Source: Paenibacillus odorifer (GTDB lineage Bacteria > Bacillota > Bacilli > Paenibacillales > Paenibacillaceae). Taken from it: DNA of 64,000 bases. The stretch lies in the NCBI RefSeq assembly GCF_000758725.1, contig NZ_CP009428.1, forward strand, positions 1,054,001-1,118,000, given 5' to 3'. Position 1 is the stretch's first letter, and each line of letters begins with the position of its first letter. A program made the position numbers and the translations under genes. This document shows positions 62,112 through 64,000 of the stretch, piece by piece. The notes under the pieces are model-generated. The model was not told the origin of the DNA. It searched no databases and saw only the letters and a list, made by a program, of their open reading frames with translations.

Positions 62112-62687
62112 GTGGCAGTGGTGGATCGAAGACAGCAGGTGCTTCAGGCCGCAGCAAAATCTTTTTCATTATTTGGCTATAAGGCAACTACAATGGATCA
62201 GGTTGCTAAGATTGCAAATGTCGGTAAGGGGACCATCTACACCTTTTTTACAAACAAAGAGCAATTGTTTGACGAGATCCTGCACGATATGATGATGGAA
62301 ATGAAGACGATTGCTGAGCGGGAGATCAGGCGAGACAGACCCTTCTTTGACAACTTGCATCGTGTGCTGGATGCTCTGCTTGAGTTTCGAAGTGAGCAGG
62401 AGCTATTCATAAAACTTTCCCAGGAGAATCGCGAATTCGGTACGCCGCAGGCTGGAGAAGGACTCGAGAAGATCGAGAACGTAGTTTTAGAATATTTAGA
62501 ACGGGAGGTGCAACAAGCGCTCCAACAGGGAGAAATCAAACCTTGCGATCCCAAAATCGTCTCGGTAGTCATGTTCAGATTATATATTGTATTGACTGCT
62601 GAACTGAATAAAACACATACTCCCTTGGACAAGGAACAGATCAAGATGTATTTTCATTTGTTTCTCGCCGAAGGATTGGCACAGTAA
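62112..62687 (+). CDS. TetR-family transcriptional regulator
   Basis: A 191-aa protein. The HTH (~5-50) has VLQAAAKSFSLFGYKATTMDQVAKIANVGKGTIYTFF. The C-terminal ligand domain is all-helical, like regulators paired with YhgE/Pip export genes. GTG 62112 has SD AGAAAGGAAG. The operator-like site at 62041 suggests autorepression, and a matching site before the next gene suggests shared control. Confidence 0.9.
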   Translation: MAVVDRRQQVLQAAAKSFSLFGYKATTMDQVAKIANVGKGTIYTFFTNKEQLFDEILHDMMMEMKTIAEREIRRDRPFFDNLHRVLDALLEFRSEQELFIKLSQENREFGTPQAGEGLEKIENVVLEYLEREVQQALQQGEIKPCDPKIVSVVMFRLYIVLTAELNKTHTPLDKEQIKMYFHLFLAEGLAQ

Positions 62688-62804
62688 GGGTTGATTCAGG
62701 ACAGGGATGGCGTTCTCAGCTTCACTCGATTCGCTTTCCCTTAACAATTCTCAAGATGGATTAGGCATTGAAAAAGAGCCGCGAGGCATTTTTTTATACC
62801 CTGA

Positions 62805-62829
62805 ATTGACCGAATGGGGAAAACAGTCA
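62805..62829. promoter_or_regulatory. Second operator-like sequence, upstream of the YhgE gene
   Basis: It shares ATTGACCG, AAAA and GTCA at the same spacing as the site at 62041. It lies 71 nt before the YhgE start codon in the 213-nt gap after tetR; a small GC-rich element sits before it. Confidence 0.55.
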
Positions 62830-62900
62830 CTTAGTGTTACGTAATATTTCGCAAACAAAGCATTTTAAAGAGAGCATAAGCTCATAAGGAGAGAACCAGA

Positions 62901-64000
62901 ATGAAATCATTATCCGTATTTACCAAGGATCTTGGCGCAGCCCTTAGAAATCCGAAGGTGCTAATTCCAATGATTGCTATCCTATTTATTCCGGTGATGT
63001 ACAGCGGATTCTTCCTGAAGGCATTCTGGGATCCGTATGGCAAGATGAATGAGCTTCCGGTTGCTGTGGTCAACCAGGATGTCGGCGCTAATTATGAAGG
63101 CAAGCAACTACAAGCCGGTAATGATCTTATAGAAGAGTTGAAGGTAACCGACGGCTTCCAGTGGAACTTCGTTTCCCTTGAAGAAGCGGAAGCAGGAATG
63201 AAGGACAATACTTATTATATGTCGATCATTGTTCCGGAAGACTTTTCTGCTAAAGCTACTACTCTTATGGATGATGAACCACAGCCTGCAAAAATTATTT
63301 ATGAGCCAAATGAAGGTTACAACTTCTTGGCTGGTCAAATCGGTGGTACGGCTGTAGCAGAAATTAAAAATAAAGTATCTGCTAAAGTAACTGAAGCTTA
63401 TGTAGAGTCTGTATTCAATCAGATTACAGAAGTATCTGATGGATTGGGCGAAGCAGGAGATGGAGCCTCCAAGATCGCTGATGGCGCTGGTAAGCTAGAT
63501 GACGGAGCCTTGAAGCTGAAAGATAATCTACTTGTACTGACAGATGGTACAGGTAAACTTCAAAATGGTGTAGAACCCCTTACACAAGGCGTGACTGATT
63601 TGAATGCAGGTGCTACGGCGCTTAAAACAGGATCAACCACGTTGGCAAGCGGATTGCAACAACTGTCTACTGCACATACGCAGCTTCAAGACGGTGTTGC
63701 ACAGAGTGCTGCCGGCAGTAAACAACTTAGTGACGGCTTGAAACAAGCTGTAACAGGTGCAACACAGCTTCAGGCGGGAACGCAGTCTGCTGTGGATGGT
63801 ACTTCTAAACTACAAGCAGGAACACAATCTTTAGTTGATGGCAGCGCGAAGCTGGAAGCAGGCTTAACTTCTTCCGTAGATGGCAGCGCGAAACTGGAAG
63901 CAGGTTTGCAAGCTTCCGCCGCAGGCAGCACGAAGGTAACTGAGGGTGCTAAAGCGGTAGCTCAAGGATTGGAGCAATTGGCACAGGCTAGTCCTGAGCT
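62901..64000 (+). CDS. YhgE/Pip-family membrane protein (partial, 3' end outside window)
   Basis: It is open to the window edge, with ~366 residues visible. TM1 (~18-40) follows KSLSVFTKDLGAALRNPKVL. The extracellular domain begins PVAVVNQDVGANYEGKQLQAG, the ABC-2/YhgE-Pip signature. From ~180 on there are repeated 7-14-residue units (LQDGVAQSAAGSKQLSDGL, TKLQAGTQS, SAKLEAGL) predicting a long repeat helix. Relatives include phage-infection protein Pip and type VII secretion-linked EsaA. ATG 62901 has SD AAGGAGAG. Probably regulated by the upstream TetR. Confidence 0.93.
   Translation, partial: MKSLSVFTKDLGAALRNPKVLIPMIAILFIPVMYSGFFLKAFWDPYGKMNELPVAVVNQDVGANYEGKQLQAGNDLIEELKVTDGFQWNFVSLEEAEAGMKDNTYYMSIIVPEDFSAKATTLMDDEPQPAKIIYEPNEGYNFLAGQIGGTAVAEIKNKVSAKVTEAYVESVFNQITEVSDGLGEAGDGASKIADGAGKLDDGALKLKDNLLVLTDGTGKLQNGVEPLTQGVTDLNAGATALKTGSTTLASGLQQLSTAHTQLQDGVAQSAAGSKQLSDGLKQAVTGATQLQAGTQSAVDGTSKLQAGTQSLVDGSAKLEAGLTSSVDGSAKLEAGLQASAAGSTKVTEGAKAVAQGLEQLAQASPE

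Noticed and set aside
62901..64000. Repeat array (LQAG/LEAG units) as a DNA tandem repeat locus
   Set aside because: The repetition is at protein level in a YhgE/Pip extracellular helix and follows the codon frame; it is a normal feature of this family.

Overview
This window reads as chromosome of a low-to-moderate GC, endospore-forming Firmicute, most likely Paenibacillus. The grounds are strong Shine-Dalgarno (SD) sites with frequent GTG/TTG starts, a Bacillus-type leucine dehydrogenase and Mn-dependent pyrophosphatase, SleB- and PdaA-like cell-wall enzymes, phosphorelay-like kinases, and an exopolysaccharide (EPS) locus arranged like the paenan-type clusters of Paenibacillus. No rRNA, tRNA, CRISPR array, transposase or phage gene was seen.

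Layout. 1-8.2 kb: housekeeping and stress genes (TagO/WecA-like fragment, YfnB-type HAD phosphatase, VOC dioxygenase, AAC(3)-like acetyltransferase, PpaC, leucine dehydrogenase, cyclophilin lipoprotein, MFS exporter, acidic protein). 8.4-13.7 kb: the most unusual region. Two tandem paralogous membrane histidine kinases run head-on into a two-gene minus-strand unit. That unit encodes a class I isoprenyl-synthase-fold protein with two Asp-rich motifs, followed by a 79-residue peptide with a nitrile-hydratase-type (NHLP) RiPP leader whose last residue is Trp. I infer a ComQ/ComX-like prenyl-tryptophan peptide signal built on a different leader, with the adjacent kinases as candidate receptors. 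14-17 kb: GH20 hexosaminidase with a divergent AraC regulator.

17.3-42.9 kb: polysaccharide region. A DegS/NarL-type two-component pair precedes a long plus-strand operon: Wzz, BY-kinase, GalU, initiating phosphosugar transferase, two Wzy-like polymerases, WecG/TagA transferase, Wzx flippase, several GT2/GT4 transferases and UDP-glucose dehydrogenase. After a repeat-rich gap come ManC and three secreted glycoside hydrolases. The first of these, a GH26+PA14 protein, sits behind a well-formed c-di-GMP-I riboswitch. The second GH26+PA14 gene is a tandem duplicate with what looks like the 3' remnant of the same riboswitch. The genes together suggest a Wzx/Wzy-made heteropolysaccharide containing glucose, glucuronate and mannose, with c-di-GMP controlling an enzyme that may trim it.

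42.9-64 kb: mixed accessory and core genes (GNAT with a GC-rich C-terminal half, K+/H+ antiporter, Dps with a PerR-like box, AIM24 protein, M50-like protease, WYL regulator, modAB without modC, PBP-domain regulator, NodB deacetylase, dGTPase, GrpB, D-2-hydroxyacid dehydrogenase, ThpR, SleB-like hydrolase, YtkL, UgtP-like glycosyltransferase). It ends with a TetR regulator and a truncated YhgE/Pip gene that share a 25-nt operator-like sequence. Several intergenic repeats look like dispersed elements.
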